Positions 44,486 through 53,900 of a stretch of DNA of 64,000 nucleotides are shown here, one piece after another. Position numbers and translations under genes: made by a program. The DNA is from Rhodospirillales bacterium (GTDB lineage: Bacteria > Pseudomonadota > Alphaproteobacteria > Rhodospirillales > GLO-3), in NCBI GenBank assembly GCA_003354135.1, contig PIVK01000005.1, positions 1-64,000 of the forward strand, in the 5' to 3' direction. The notes under the pieces were generated by a model that saw nothing but the letters and a program-made list of their open reading frames with translations, was not told where the DNA came from and made no database searches. How positions within the stretch are numbered: position 1 is the first letter of the stretch; each line of letters starts with the position of its first letter.

Positions 44486-46663
44486 ATGTCAGGAAACATC
44501 ACCTTCGCACTCCGAACGGCCCAGGCCGGCCTGCTCGTCAACCAGCAAGCCTTGAACACGGTCGCCAACAACATCGCAAACGTTAATACCGAGGGTTACT
44601 CCCGCAAGGTTATCAACCTCGAGCAGCGGGTCGTTGCCGGGGTTGGCGCCGGCGTACAGATCTCCGAAGTCGCCCGCAAGACGGACGAAGGTCTACTCAA
44701 GAGCCTGAGAGGCGAATTGGGAACACTGCAGACCGTCAAGATCCAGGAGTCCTACCTTGACCAGATCCAGGAACTGTTCGGCGCCCCGGGGGACAATACA
44801 TCCATCAGCCACGTCATCCAGGAGTTCGCCTCGGCCATGGAAGCGCTGTCGGTCACTCCCAACAACGTTCTCGAACAGCAGGACCTCGTGCGCCGGGCAA
44901 CCGAGGTCACCCTGAAAATCCGGGCCATGTCCGAGAAAGTCCAGGACATGCGCACCCAGGCCGACAAGGACATCGGCACCCTGGTTGGCCGGACCAACGA
45001 GTTGATTACGACCATTGCCACGCTGAACGATGAAATCGTCCGCAATGCGGCGGTGAACCATGACGTCAGCGACCTCAGAGACAAGCTTGACCTGGCGCTC
45101 GACGAGCTGTCAGAAAACCTGGACGTCACCTATTTCTTCCGCGACGGCGGCGACGCGGTGGTCTTCACGGCGGACGGACGTTCGATTGTCTCCGATACTC
45201 CAGCATTTCTGACCCACACCGCGGTCGGGTCGATAAGCGCGACCACCACCCATGCCGCCGGAGAAATCACGGGGCTCTTCGTTGGAAACGCGGTGCCCGC
45301 TAATGACATCACGACGCAGTTGACCAAGGGCAAGTTCAAGGGGCTGATCGATCTGCGTGACGAATCCCTCCCCGGCCTGCAGAGTCAGCTCGACGAAATG
45401 GCGGCGGGACTCCGGGACCAGATGAACCTGATCCACAACCGCGGCCTGTCGCATCCCGGCGCCCAGACCATGACGGGAACGCGAAATTTTCTGGCCCCGG
45501 CTACGTCCACCATTTCCTACAGCGGAACCCAGGACACCCGGGTGGTCTTGTTCGATCAAGACGGCAACCAGCTCAAGAACACGACGATCCGCACCCTGGT
45601 CACCAACTCCACCACGACCATCGACAATCTGGCCAGCGAACTGCAGACATGGCTCAGGAACAATGGTGCGAGCGGTGCGACGGTCAGCACGTCAGACAAC
45701 GTGTTTGATATCCAGTTGAACTCGACGTCCGTCTATCTCGCCTTCCGTGACGAGACCACGAGCACCGCAGGCTCCAACCATCAGGACGCCACCATCTCGT
45801 TCGATATTGACGGCTCTGATCCCGGCCAGGCAAGTACCCACACCGGCTTCTCCAACTTCTTCGGGCTCAACGATTTCTTCGTTGACGGCCTGACCGATAA
45901 CATTCTTGAAAGCGACGTAATCGCCTCGACTTACACATTCCCGGCTTACGCGACCTACGAGTTCCGCGACAGCGACGGCGTCGTGGGAACCGTGGTGGTG
46001 GAGGTGAACAACACCCTTCAGGACCTCATCGACAAGATCGGGGCCGACACCACACTGAGCGCGAAAATCAAACCGAGTTTGGTTCCCGACGGCTCCGGCA
46101 TGCGGCTCCGTTTCACCCACGAACGGGGATTGCCTCTCGAGGTTTATCGGACGAGTGGTTCGGGCACCGGCTTCTCGGACATCAACGTGCATGCCTCGGA
46201 CGTGCGGACGGCGTCCACCATCGAAGTTCGCAGCGATATCATCACCCAGCCGGCCCGGGTGTCGCGCGGGGCCGTGCAGTGGGACTCGAACCGGGGTGTC
46301 TCCGGAGAATACATCTCCAGCGCCGGCGACAACACCCTTGCCGAGGCGATGGCCGAGAAACTGACCGCCTCTATGACCTTCAAGCAGGCCGGCCGCCTCA
46401 GCGACGTGACCTTGACACTTGCGCAGTACGGCGCGGCCGTCGTCGCGACGAGCGCGACCACGTCCGCGGCCAACCTGACGACCCTGAACTACCAGCAGTC
46501 CCTAGTTGACAGCCTGATGTTCAAGTCCGACAGCTTCCGCGGCGTGAACCTCGACGAAGAAATGTCGCAGATCATCCTCTTCGAGACGGCCTACAACGCT
46601 TCGGCGCGCCTGCTCTCGGCCCTCAGAAGAATGATCGACACGTTGGAGGAAGCGATAAAATGA
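44486..46663 (+). CDS. flgK: Hook-filament junction protein FlgK
   Basis: HAP1, first junction protein on the hook. 725 residues, larger than the common ~550. N-terminal motif VNQQALNTVANNIANVNTEG with YSRKVINLEQRVVAG; C-terminal coiled end NLDEEMSQIILFETAYNASA RLLSALR. The enlarged middle (about 300-600) is Thr/Ser/Asp rich and beta-type (STISYSGTQDTRVVLFDQDG; DISNVNVHASDVRTAST-like SDINVHASDVRTASTIEV). Followed by flgL after 12 bases. Confidence 0.94.
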   Translation: MSGNITFALRTAQAGLLVNQQALNTVANNIANVNTEGYSRKVINLEQRVVAGVGAGVQISEVARKTDEGLLKSLRGELGTLQTVKIQESYLDQIQELFGAPGDNTSISHVIQEFASAMEALSVTPNNVLEQQDLVRRATEVTLKIRAMSEKVQDMRTQADKDIGTLVGRTNELITTIATLNDEIVRNAAVNHDVSDLRDKLDLALDELSENLDVTYFFRDGGDAVVFTADGRSIVSDTPAFLTHTAVGSISATTTHAAGEITGLFVGNAVPANDITTQLTKGKFKGLIDLRDESLPGLQSQLDEMAAGLRDQMNLIHNRGLSHPGAQTMTGTRNFLAPATSTISYSGTQDTRVVLFDQDGNQLKNTTIRTLVTNSTTTIDNLASELQTWLRNNGASGATVSTSDNVFDIQLNSTSVYLAFRDETTSTAGSNHQDATISFDIDGSDPGQASTHTGFSNFFGLNDFFVDGLTDNILESDVIASTYTFPAYATYEFRDSDGVVGTVVVEVNNTLQDLIDKIGADTTLSAKIKPSLVPDGSGMRLRFTHERGLPLEVYRTSGSGTGFSDINVHASDVRTASTIEVRSDIITQPARVSRGAVQWDSNRGVSGEYISSAGDNTLAEAMAEKLTASMTFKQAGRLSDVTLTLAQYGAAVVATSATTSAANLTTLNYQQSLVDSLMFKSDSFRGVNLDEEMSQIILFETAYNASARLLSALRRMIDTLEEAIK

Positions 46664-46675
46664 TGGAGGTAAATC

Positions 46676-49636
46676 ATGTCTCGGATTTCTGATCTCGCCT
46701 CTAATACGGCCCTGGTACAGATCCTTCTGAACACCCAGAAGTCGCTGCACACCTTAGGGAAGCAGGTGGCATCCGAGAAGGCGGCCGATGACTACATGAC
46801 CATCTCCCAGAATTCGGAGAGGCTGGTCAACATCGAGAATACCCGCGACTCCCTCCAGTCCTACATGAAGGCAAACGACATCGCGGGATTCCGGCTCGAC
46901 CTTCAGATGACGGCCATAGACTCCCTGGACTCCGAGCTCCGCAACTTCCGGGACGAGTTGGGCTCCCTCCGCATGCACGATGCCTATGACGAAACGAGCA
47001 TAACCAATGTCCAGAAGATGGCCTTCGACCGCCTCAAGTCCATGGAGGCCTATCTCAACCTGGATATCAACGGCCGTTACGTCTTCGCCGGATCGCGGAC
47101 CGACACCCAACCGGTGAGCTTCGGCCTGACCACGCTGGCCGCCCTACAGGACACCTACGATGGCGCCCGGGTCACCTTCCCGACGTCACGCGACGCCCAT
47201 TTGGAGCGCATGTCCCTGAGCGAGGACGATCTCAACGAGAACACGGTCCACATCGATTCCAGCAACTTCCTCCAGTTCCGCCAGGACTCGGATGGCGTGG
47301 CCACGAACGCGGGGTCCAGCACCATCCGCGCCACCTCGGCCCTGTTCTCGAATCTCAGCGTCGGCGCCACCATCTCCGTAACCAACACGGCCGACAACAA
47401 CGGCACCTACACGGTCGAGAGCCTATCCAGCGACGGCACCACGGTCACCGTTAAGACCGAAATGCTGGCTGACGAGACCCTTCCCGGCGCCGTGGCTACT
47501 GAAGCGGGCGCCGCAGGCGTAACCTTCCTGCTCGAGGACAGTTCGACGCTAACGCCGGGTGGCAACATCACATTCGACGCCACCAACCGCACCATCACCG
47601 ACGATGCGGCGGCCGGTCTGTTCGCCGGCTTTTCGGCCGGCGACTTCGTCACTGTCTCCGGTTCAGCGAGCAACAACGGAACGTTCAGGGTCGACTCGGT
47701 CGACGCCTCCAACAACTTCATCACCGTCACCCAGCATCCCACCACGGTCACACTCGCCGACGGCACCACGACGGTCACCAATCAGGATACGGGGACACTG
47801 ACCTTTAGCCGCAGCGGCGACACCATCACCGCAGCCACCGCCGGCGCCTTTAGCGGCGTCAATGCCGGCGAGGTCATTACCATCACCGGAACCGACGAGA
47901 ACGACGGAACCTGGACGGTCGGGTCCGTGGACGCCACCGGAACGATCATCACCGTCGAGTCCAAGAAACTGACCGACGAGGGCCTCAGCGGGACCACGTT
48001 CTTCGACCTCTACAGCGACACCGATATCGAATTCACCGCCGCCGACAGGAAGATCGAAATTCGCCAGTCGGGAACGGCGAACGTGGTTCCCAACATCTTC
48101 CTGGGCCTCGACGTCGGCAACACGATCACCATCGCCGGCACGGGCAGCAACGACGGCACCTTCACCATCACCTCCATTTCTTCGGACAAGTCCTCCGTGA
48201 CAGTCGAAGAGGCCATCGTCGATGAGACCGACACCGACGGCGCCACCATCGCCGACGGTCAGTTGACCGACGAGGCCGGCGCGGGGGCCGTGGCCTTCAC
48301 CCTGCCCAGCGGCAGCACCCTCACCAACGCGACGACCGGTAATATCACCTTCGACCAGTCGAGCCTGACCATCACCGCAGCGACGGCGAGTTCGCTCTCC
48401 GGCATCTCGGTCGGTGACTTCGTTACCGTGACCGGCAGCACGAGCAACAACGGCACCTACCGGGTCGCAGCCAACGACGGCACCACCCTTACCGTCGAAG
48501 GATCTTCCTACACTTCAGGCACGCAGATGGCCTTCACCGACGTCGGCGCGGCCGGGACCGACACCATCCAGCTCCAGGACACCGGCGGCACTGCCATCGA
48601 AGGCGCCTTTCGCAACCTCAAAGCCGGCGAAACCTTTACCGTCAGCGGCACCGCCGCCCATGACGGCACCTATACCATCAGTTCCATTTCCGATGATGGC
48701 TCGACGATAACGGTCTCTGAGGACATCACGGCCACGGCAACCGACACCGACGGCGCCCGCGTCCAGGTCTTCGCCGCCGACGGCACCATTTCCGCCACCC
48801 CGTATTACAGCGGTGACTCTGTCACCTATACCCACCGCATCGACAAGGACCGGAATTTCGAGGAGGAACTGACCGCCATCGACCCGGCCTTCGAGAAGGC
48901 AATCCGCAGCATGTTCATGATCGCGCAAGGCAAGTTCGGTACCGAGGGCGGCCTGGACCAGGCCGCCAACCGCCATCGGATCAAAGAGGCCCTGTCCCTC
49001 GTCAACAGCGCGCTTGACCCCATGACCGAGGGCCGCAGCAACGTGGCCCAGGTGGACAACGTAACCTTGGCCGGCACCATCGAGGCCGGAGACCAGTACA
49101 CGATCACCGTCAACGGCACCTCTCTTACCTATAGCGCCGTCTCGGGAAATTCCCTAAACGACATCCGTGACCAGTTGATCGCCCTCATCAACGCCACCGC
49201 CGCCATCAACGGCACCGTCACGGCCACCGCCGGAGACGATGGGGGCGTGAGGATCACGGCGGACACGGCTGGGACCGGCTTTAAGACGGCCTCCTATACG
49301 ACAAATGGCGGCGTGATTTCGGACAACTCTGCCACCGCCATGAACCACACGGCCAACTACCAGGCAGTGGATCACGGCACCGCAGCCGACGGCACAAAAC
49401 TAACGAGCAACCTCGAAAGCGTCACGCGGATCATGGGCTTCCGCATGGAACTGCTGAAGAGCACCAAGACCCTGCATAAAAATTTCGTCAGTTTCCTGAA
49501 CGAGAACGTCAGCGAAATTGAGGATGCCGACATGCTGTCGGTGGTCACCAAACTCACCGACCAGGCGCGGGTCCTGGAGGCAGCCTACAGCGCCTTGGCA
49601 AGGATCCGACAACTGAGCTTCCATAACTACCTATAA
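46676..49636 (+). CDS. flgL: Hook-filament junction protein FlgL, giant form
   Basis: HAP3, 986 residues against 300-400 in most bacteria. The flagellin-like N-terminal helix (SNTALVQILLNTQKSLHTLG to about residue 165, including LDINGRYVFAGSRTDTQPVS) and C-terminal helix (ITRIMGFRMELLKSTKTLHK-like end, finishing AAYSALARIRQLSFHNYL) are normal. Between about 215 and 690 lie six beta-type repeats, each with a core like NNGTYTV. At about 790-895 there is one copy of the module duplicated in flgE. These would project from the filament base as a decorated collar. No frameshift is seen, and base composition matches the neighbours. Confidence 0.9.
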   Translation: MSRISDLASNTALVQILLNTQKSLHTLGKQVASEKAADDYMTISQNSERLVNIENTRDSLQSYMKANDIAGFRLDLQMTAIDSLDSELRNFRDELGSLRMHDAYDETSITNVQKMAFDRLKSMEAYLNLDINGRYVFAGSRTDTQPVSFGLTTLAALQDTYDGARVTFPTSRDAHLERMSLSEDDLNENTVHIDSSNFLQFRQDSDGVATNAGSSTIRATSALFSNLSVGATISVTNTADNNGTYTVESLSSDGTTVTVKTEMLADETLPGAVATEAGAAGVTFLLEDSSTLTPGGNITFDATNRTITDDAAAGLFAGFSAGDFVTVSGSASNNGTFRVDSVDASNNFITVTQHPTTVTLADGTTTVTNQDTGTLTFSRSGDTITAATAGAFSGVNAGEVITITGTDENDGTWTVGSVDATGTIITVESKKLTDEGLSGTTFFDLYSDTDIEFTAADRKIEIRQSGTANVVPNIFLGLDVGNTITIAGTGSNDGTFTITSISSDKSSVTVEEAIVDETDTDGATIADGQLTDEAGAGAVAFTLPSGSTLTNATTGNITFDQSSLTITAATASSLSGISVGDFVTVTGSTSNNGTYRVAANDGTTLTVEGSSYTSGTQMAFTDVGAAGTDTIQLQDTGGTAIEGAFRNLKAGETFTVSGTAAHDGTYTISSISDDGSTITVSEDITATATDTDGARVQVFAADGTISATPYYSGDSVTYTHRIDKDRNFEEELTAIDPAFEKAIRSMFMIAQGKFGTEGGLDQAANRHRIKEALSLVNSALDPMTEGRSNVAQVDNVTLAGTIEAGDQYTITVNGTSLTYSAVSGNSLNDIRDQLIALINATAAINGTVTATAGDDGGVRITADTAGTGFKTASYTTNGGVISDNSATAMNHTANYQAVDHGTAADGTKLTSNLESVTRIMGFRMELLKSTKTLHKNFVSFLNENVSEIEDADMLSVVTKLTDQARVLEAAYSALARIRQLSFHNYL
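47318..48740 (+). repeat. Six degenerate beta-type repeats in flgL
   Basis: Each unit of about 60-95 residues has a strand such as G-TITV-G, then [N/D][N/D]GT[Y/F/W][T/R][V/I] and a strand ending TVTV or TITV. Cores begin near 47394 (DNNGTYTV), 47670 (SNNGTFRV), 47898 (ENDGTWTV), 48148 (SNDGTFTI), 48441 (SNNGTYRV) and 48657 (AHDGTYTI). Confidence 0.85.
49043..49370 (+). repeat. FlgE-type inserted module inside flgL
   Basis: Encodes VAQVDNVTLAGTIEAGDQYT, then VNG-SLTYS, NDIRDQLIALINATAAINGT and a tail SDNSATAMNHTANYQAVDHG. The flgE repeats read VAQVDTLTLGG, AIRDGLVAAINA and, after copy 2, SDNTASLVNTTANYTALADN. The shared tail shows that the homology extends past the repeat unit. Confidence 0.85.
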
Positions 49637-49734
49637 GTCCCGGAGGCATCCCCAGAGGACACTTTGCTATTTCTAGCGGCGGCCTGTAGAATTCGCCGGA
49701 CGCCGTTGCATGGGAATTGAAGGATACCAAGCCA

Positions 49735-50208
49735 GTGCCTCTGAAAATCGACATCAAGAAAGGCGAGAAATTGGTCATCAACGGGGCCGTTATCGAAAAC
49801 GTGGGCGTGCATACGAAGATTCTGCTCTACAACCAAGCTGCCATTCTCCGGGAGAAGGAAGTCCTGTCGGCCGACGATTGCGTTACGCCGGCCTCGCGTG
49901 TCTATTTCGCGCTCCAATGCGCTTACATGTTCCCAGATCGTAAGGACCATCACCTGGGACTTTGCGAACAGTACCTCCAGGAATACCTGAAAGCCTGCCC
50001 GAGCGCCGCCGAGATCGGCGACGACATCCGTCACCAATTGGCCGACGGACATATCTACAAGGGCCTCAGACAGACACGGAAACTGATCGGTCACGAAATG
50101 TCGGCGCTTTCTGCCTTGCCTGAAAACGTGTCCAAGCTCTTCGAACTGGCTTCGGAAGAAGATGAAGAGAGTAATGGTCAGGAGCAAGAGGACGATAAGG
50201 AATCCTGA
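49735..50208 (+). CDS. flbT: Flagellin mRNA regulator FlbT
   Basis: Post-transcriptional regulator that in Caulobacter binds flagellin mRNA leaders and holds back translation until the hook is finished. I chose GTG 49735 (reading MPLKIDIKKGEKLVINGAV) because this is the usual FlbT N-terminus and GAAGGA lies 10 bases before; a TTG at 49717 would add 6 residues. 157 residues with the patterns LLYNQAAILREKEVLS, ASRVYFALQCAYMFPDR and HIYKGLRQTRKLIGHE. The acidic tail is unusually long. No flagellin gene or flaF is in the window. Confidence 0.92.
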   Translation: MPLKIDIKKGEKLVINGAVIENVGVHTKILLYNQAAILREKEVLSADDCVTPASRVYFALQCAYMFPDRKDHHLGLCEQYLQEYLKACPSAAEIGDDIRHQLADGHIYKGLRQTRKLIGHEMSALSALPENVSKLFELASEEDEESNGQEQEDDKES

Positions 50209-50242
50209 CCGGGATAGGAACACCTTTACCCGGAGAGCCGGC

Positions 50243-51991
50243 ATGCAAGCAGAAAGCAGCGCCACGAAGGTGGATATGGCCGTCAAAGCCGCCCAGGACG
50301 GGCGGACAGATGAGGGGGAAAGACTCCTCCGAGACGTTCTGACCGAGGAACCAAATAATTTCGCCGCCCTGGTCAATCTAGGCGGCCTTCTTGTTACACA
50401 AGGCAACGCCCACGGCGCCGAGCCGTTATTGAGGCGCGCAATAAATATAGAACCGGACGATCCGAGCGCCCTCCTAAAACTCGCGACAGCACTGTCGCTA
50501 CAAAACAGGAAACGCCGCGCCTACGAGATGGTGTGCCGGTTGCTCAAGATCGTGCCGGACAACCCGGAAGCCCTGTTTCTCGCATCCGTACTTACCCGGG
50601 AGAGGGGCCAACTCGAGGACTCGCGGAAATACATGGGGGCTTACCTCAAGAGAGAACCGGACAATCCCACCGCCTTGATGGACTACGGCAGCCTCTCCGC
50701 CAATCTGGGGTATCTCGACGAGGCGCTGGAAACGTTCCGCCACCTCGCCTCGTTCCAGCCCGACGTGGCCGGTGTTTGGGGCAACATAGGCACCGTGCAT
50801 CTGATCCGCAGACGTTATACAGACGCATTGGTGAGCTACGAAAAGGCCCTTGCTTTCGACCCGGACCATTCGGAGGCCAACAAGAATAGGATCATCTGCC
50901 TGCGCCGCCTGGGGTACGTTGAGGAAGCCGTTGAGATCGGCGAGCCACTCATCGCCGCTCACCCCGAGGACACCCAGCTCCGAAGCGTGCTGGGCTCGGC
51001 GTTCCGCGAGTGCGGCCGGTATCAGGATGCACGCAGGCACTACGAAGAGGCGTTCGCCACAGCACCCGGCTTCGCTTCGGCGAAAGCCAACCTGGGGATG
51101 CTCGACCTGCTGGAAGACAAGTGGGAGCAAGGCTGGCCGCGCTACGAGGCGCGCTGGAAGGACCCCTCTTTCGGCATGCCTGTCCGCCGATTTAATCAAC
51201 CAAAGTGGGACGGATCGGACCTCGACGGGCGGACCCTCTTCATCTTTGCCGAACAGGGGCTGGGAGACACCATCCAGTTCGCGCGTTACATCAAGCTCAT
51301 CGCCGAAACGAAAAACGCGAAGATTGTCGTCGAGTGCCAAGCCGAATTGGCGCCGGTCCTGGAACGGATGGACTCGGTCAGCCAAGTCGCGGTGAGAGGC
51401 GAAACTTTACCTCCGTTTGATACGTACATACCGATAATGAGCATTCCCTTGGTCTTGGGGCAGACCATCGGAACGGTTCCTCGCGACACTCCATATCTGG
51501 TTCCCGACACCTGCCCATCGGCTTTTAAATCCTGGCTCGGACAGGTGAAGGAAAAGACGGTCGGCGTTGTGTGGCATGGGAACCCGGACCAGACCGATAA
51601 TTGGAAACGCTTCGTCCCCTATGCGACATTCGCTCCGATATTCGAGACGCCCGGCATATCTTTCGTCAGTTTCCAGATAGACAGGGAAGCGGACGAAACC
51701 CTTCCCGAGGGGAGCTTCGATGCCGTGCCTCTGTTGACGGACTTCGGTGCGACGGCCAGCATATTGGATAAGATCGACCTATTGATCTCGATCGACACGG
51801 CGACCGCTCACATGGCGGGGGCGCTCGGCAAACCATGCTGGACTATGATTCCCTTCGTTCCCGATTGGCGTTGGCGGCTCGAGACGGAGGAGAGCATCTG
51901 GTATCCGTCCATGAAGCTCTACCGGCAAACCGCTTTGCATGACTGGACCCCGGTGGTCCAACGTATAAGATCCGATCTGGAAGCCCTTTGA
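50243..51991 (+). CDS. TPR-glycosyltransferase, FlbA-like (first)
   Basis: 582 residues from ATG 50243, with GGAGAG 6 bases upstream. The N-terminal ~290 residues are TPR repeats (LVNLGGLLVTQGNAHGAEPL; VWGNIGTVHLIRRRYTDALV). The C-terminal part is a GT-B fold resembling GT9/GT41-like enzymes: FAEQGLGDTIQFARYIKLIA, VGVVWHGNPDQTDNWKRF and SIDTATAHMAGALGKPCW. Such proteins sit beside flagellin genes and flbT in Caulobacter-type genomes (FlbA), where they are needed for flagellin modification. It is probably a cytoplasmic flagellin O-glycosyltransferase; the sugar is unknown. Confidence 0.82.
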   Translation: MQAESSATKVDMAVKAAQDGRTDEGERLLRDVLTEEPNNFAALVNLGGLLVTQGNAHGAEPLLRRAINIEPDDPSALLKLATALSLQNRKRRAYEMVCRLLKIVPDNPEALFLASVLTRERGQLEDSRKYMGAYLKREPDNPTALMDYGSLSANLGYLDEALETFRHLASFQPDVAGVWGNIGTVHLIRRRYTDALVSYEKALAFDPDHSEANKNRIICLRRLGYVEEAVEIGEPLIAAHPEDTQLRSVLGSAFRECGRYQDARRHYEEAFATAPGFASAKANLGMLDLLEDKWEQGWPRYEARWKDPSFGMPVRRFNQPKWDGSDLDGRTLFIFAEQGLGDTIQFARYIKLIAETKNAKIVVECQAELAPVLERMDSVSQVAVRGETLPPFDTYIPIMSIPLVLGQTIGTVPRDTPYLVPDTCPSAFKSWLGQVKEKTVGVVWHGNPDQTDNWKRFVPYATFAPIFETPGISFVSFQIDREADETLPEGSFDAVPLLTDFGATASILDKIDLLISIDTATAHMAGALGKPCWTMIPFVPDWRWRLETEESIWYPSMKLYRQTALHDWTPVVQRIRSDLEAL

Positions 51992-52025
51992 CGCCCGCCT
52001 TCGGGCCGGAGGGGAGCGCCAACAA

Positions 52026-53900
52026 ATGAAGAAGCCTTCCCACATGCAGGACAATCTCGACATCAAACGGGCGATAGACCAGGCTCTCCAGCACCATACC
52101 GCAGGCCATTTGCCCGAGGCGGAGAGTCTCTACCGCCAAGTCTTGCACGTCGATCCGAACCAGCCGGTGGCTTTGCATCTCCTCGGGGTGATCGCCTATC
52201 AGGCAGGCCAGTTCGACGTCGCGGTCGATCTCATCCGGGCGGCTCTCGACATCTCTCCCGATTACGTCAGCGCACACAACAACCTCGGCAACGCTTTACG
52301 AGACATGGGCGAGATGGAGGAAGCGGCGGCAAGCTATCGCAGGGCGCTCGCCATCGAGCCTAATTACGCAGAGGCGCACAACAACCTCGCCAACACGTTC
52401 CGAGACTTGGATGAGCCGGAGGAAGCGGCCGCCGGCTATCGCAAAGCGATTTCCATCAAACCCGATTACGCCGAGGCGCTCAACAACCTCGGCAACCTGC
52501 TCCAGGATATGGGCGAGCTGAAAGAAGCCGAGGCCAATTATCGGAAAGCCCTTATCCTCAAACCCGATCTCGCAGAAGCACGGAACAACCTCGGCAAGGC
52601 ACTCCAGGCCCAAGGAAAGCCGGAGGAGGCAGAGGCCTGTTACCGCGAGGCCGTTGCAGCCAAGCCGGATCTGGTCGAGGCGCATAACAATCGCGGCCTG
52701 GCGCTTCAGGACATGGGAAAGCTGCAGGAAGCTGTCGCCGCCCACTGCAAAGCCATCTCAGTCAATCCAAGCTTTGCAAAGGCACATAACAACCTCGGCG
52801 ATGCACTCCTGGCTTTGGGAAACACCCAGGAAGCCGTGGCCAGCTATCGCTCGGCGTTGGATGCCAAACCGGATTACGCCGAGGCGCACAACAATCTCGG
52901 CAACGCCCTGCGGGAGATGGGGGAACTGGATGCGGCAGCCGACAGCTATCGCCAGGCACTCGCCACAAAGGCGGATTACGCCGAGGCACATCAGAATCTC
53001 GGATTGCTGCAGTTGCTGGTCGGGAACTTCCGTGAGGGATGGAAGAATTTCGCCTGGCGGTGGAAGGTGGAAGGCTCCTCGTTGGAACCGAGAGATTATG
53101 AAAGTCCTTTATGGGATGGAGGGAGCCTCAAGGAGAAAACGATCTTCATTTATCCGGAACAAGGCCTGGGAGACTTCCTGCAGCTTGTGCACCTGCTTCC
53201 CACGGTGCGGGCCCGCGGAGGACGCATCATCCTGGAAGTTCCCGCCGCCCTTAGCGGTCTGGAAGACGGCATGAATGTCGCGGACGTGGCGATTGCCCAA
53301 GGGGACACCCCGCCACCGTTCGACGTGCACGTGCCGATGTTCGATCTACCGGGGCTCCTGAACATCACGGAAGCGACCATTCCCACCGATGTTCCGTATA
53401 TTACCGTCGCCCCAGACCGGGTTGCCGCGTGGCGGAAACGGCTGGAGGGTTCCGGAATGGCGGTCGGCTTGGTATGGGCAGGCAATCCCCGCCACAAGCA
53501 TGATGCTTTCCGCTCGCTGCCCGCCGACCTTTTGGCGCCACTGCTCAAGGTCTCCGGAATCAGATTCTTCAGCCTTCAACTCGGCGAGCGCGCCGGGGAG
53601 ATCGAAACCCTGCCCGGCGTCATCGATCTTGCGCCGGATATCGTCCCATTCAAGGAAAACGCCGCCGCGATAAGTGCTCTAGACTTGGTGATCACCGTGG
53701 ATACCATGACTGCCCATCTTGCCGGCGCACTGGCCCGTCCAGCCTGGGTGTTATTGTCCACGATATCGGACTGGCGCTGGATGATGGACCGCGAGGACAG
53801 CCCCTGGTACTCGACTCTCCGCCTGTTCCGGCAGGAACAGCGAGGCGGCTGGCAAGAAGTCATCGAGCGCGTACGTGAAGCGTTGAAGGATCAAAGCTGA
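52026..53900 (+). CDS. TPR-glycosyltransferase, FlbA-like (second)
   Basis: 624 residues. About ten regular 34-residue TPRs cover residues 10-330, with units like YAEAHNNLGNALREMGELDA and a DNA period of about 102 bases. The C-terminal GT-B-type domain has YPEQGLGDFLQLVHLLPTVR, VGLVWAGNPRHKHDAFRSL and VITVDTMTAHLAGALARPAW. It is a paralogue of the preceding gene with far more even TPRs, suggesting recent repeat expansion. Two such enzymes in a row may add successive sugars or act on different proteins. Its TGA overlaps the next ATG by one base. Confidence 0.82.
   Translation: MKKPSHMQDNLDIKRAIDQALQHHTAGHLPEAESLYRQVLHVDPNQPVALHLLGVIAYQAGQFDVAVDLIRAALDISPDYVSAHNNLGNALRDMGEMEEAAASYRRALAIEPNYAEAHNNLANTFRDLDEPEEAAAGYRKAISIKPDYAEALNNLGNLLQDMGELKEAEANYRKALILKPDLAEARNNLGKALQAQGKPEEAEACYREAVAAKPDLVEAHNNRGLALQDMGKLQEAVAAHCKAISVNPSFAKAHNNLGDALLALGNTQEAVASYRSALDAKPDYAEAHNNLGNALREMGELDAAADSYRQALATKADYAEAHQNLGLLQLLVGNFREGWKNFAWRWKVEGSSLEPRDYESPLWDGGSLKEKTIFIYPEQGLGDFLQLVHLLPTVRARGGRIILEVPAALSGLEDGMNVADVAIAQGDTPPPFDVHVPMFDLPGLLNITEATIPTDVPYITVAPDRVAAWRKRLEGSGMAVGLVWAGNPRHKHDAFRSLPADLLAPLLKVSGIRFFSLQLGERAGEIETLPGVIDLAPDIVPFKENAAAISALDLVITVDTMTAHLAGALARPAWVLLSTISDWRWMMDREDSPWYSTLRLFRQEQRGGWQEVIERVREALKDQS

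Noticed and set aside
52260-53010. Regular ~102-base repeats that could look like a CRISPR or satellite array
   Set aside because: They encode consecutive 34-residue TPR units in one frame, with no short identical repeats or unique spacers.
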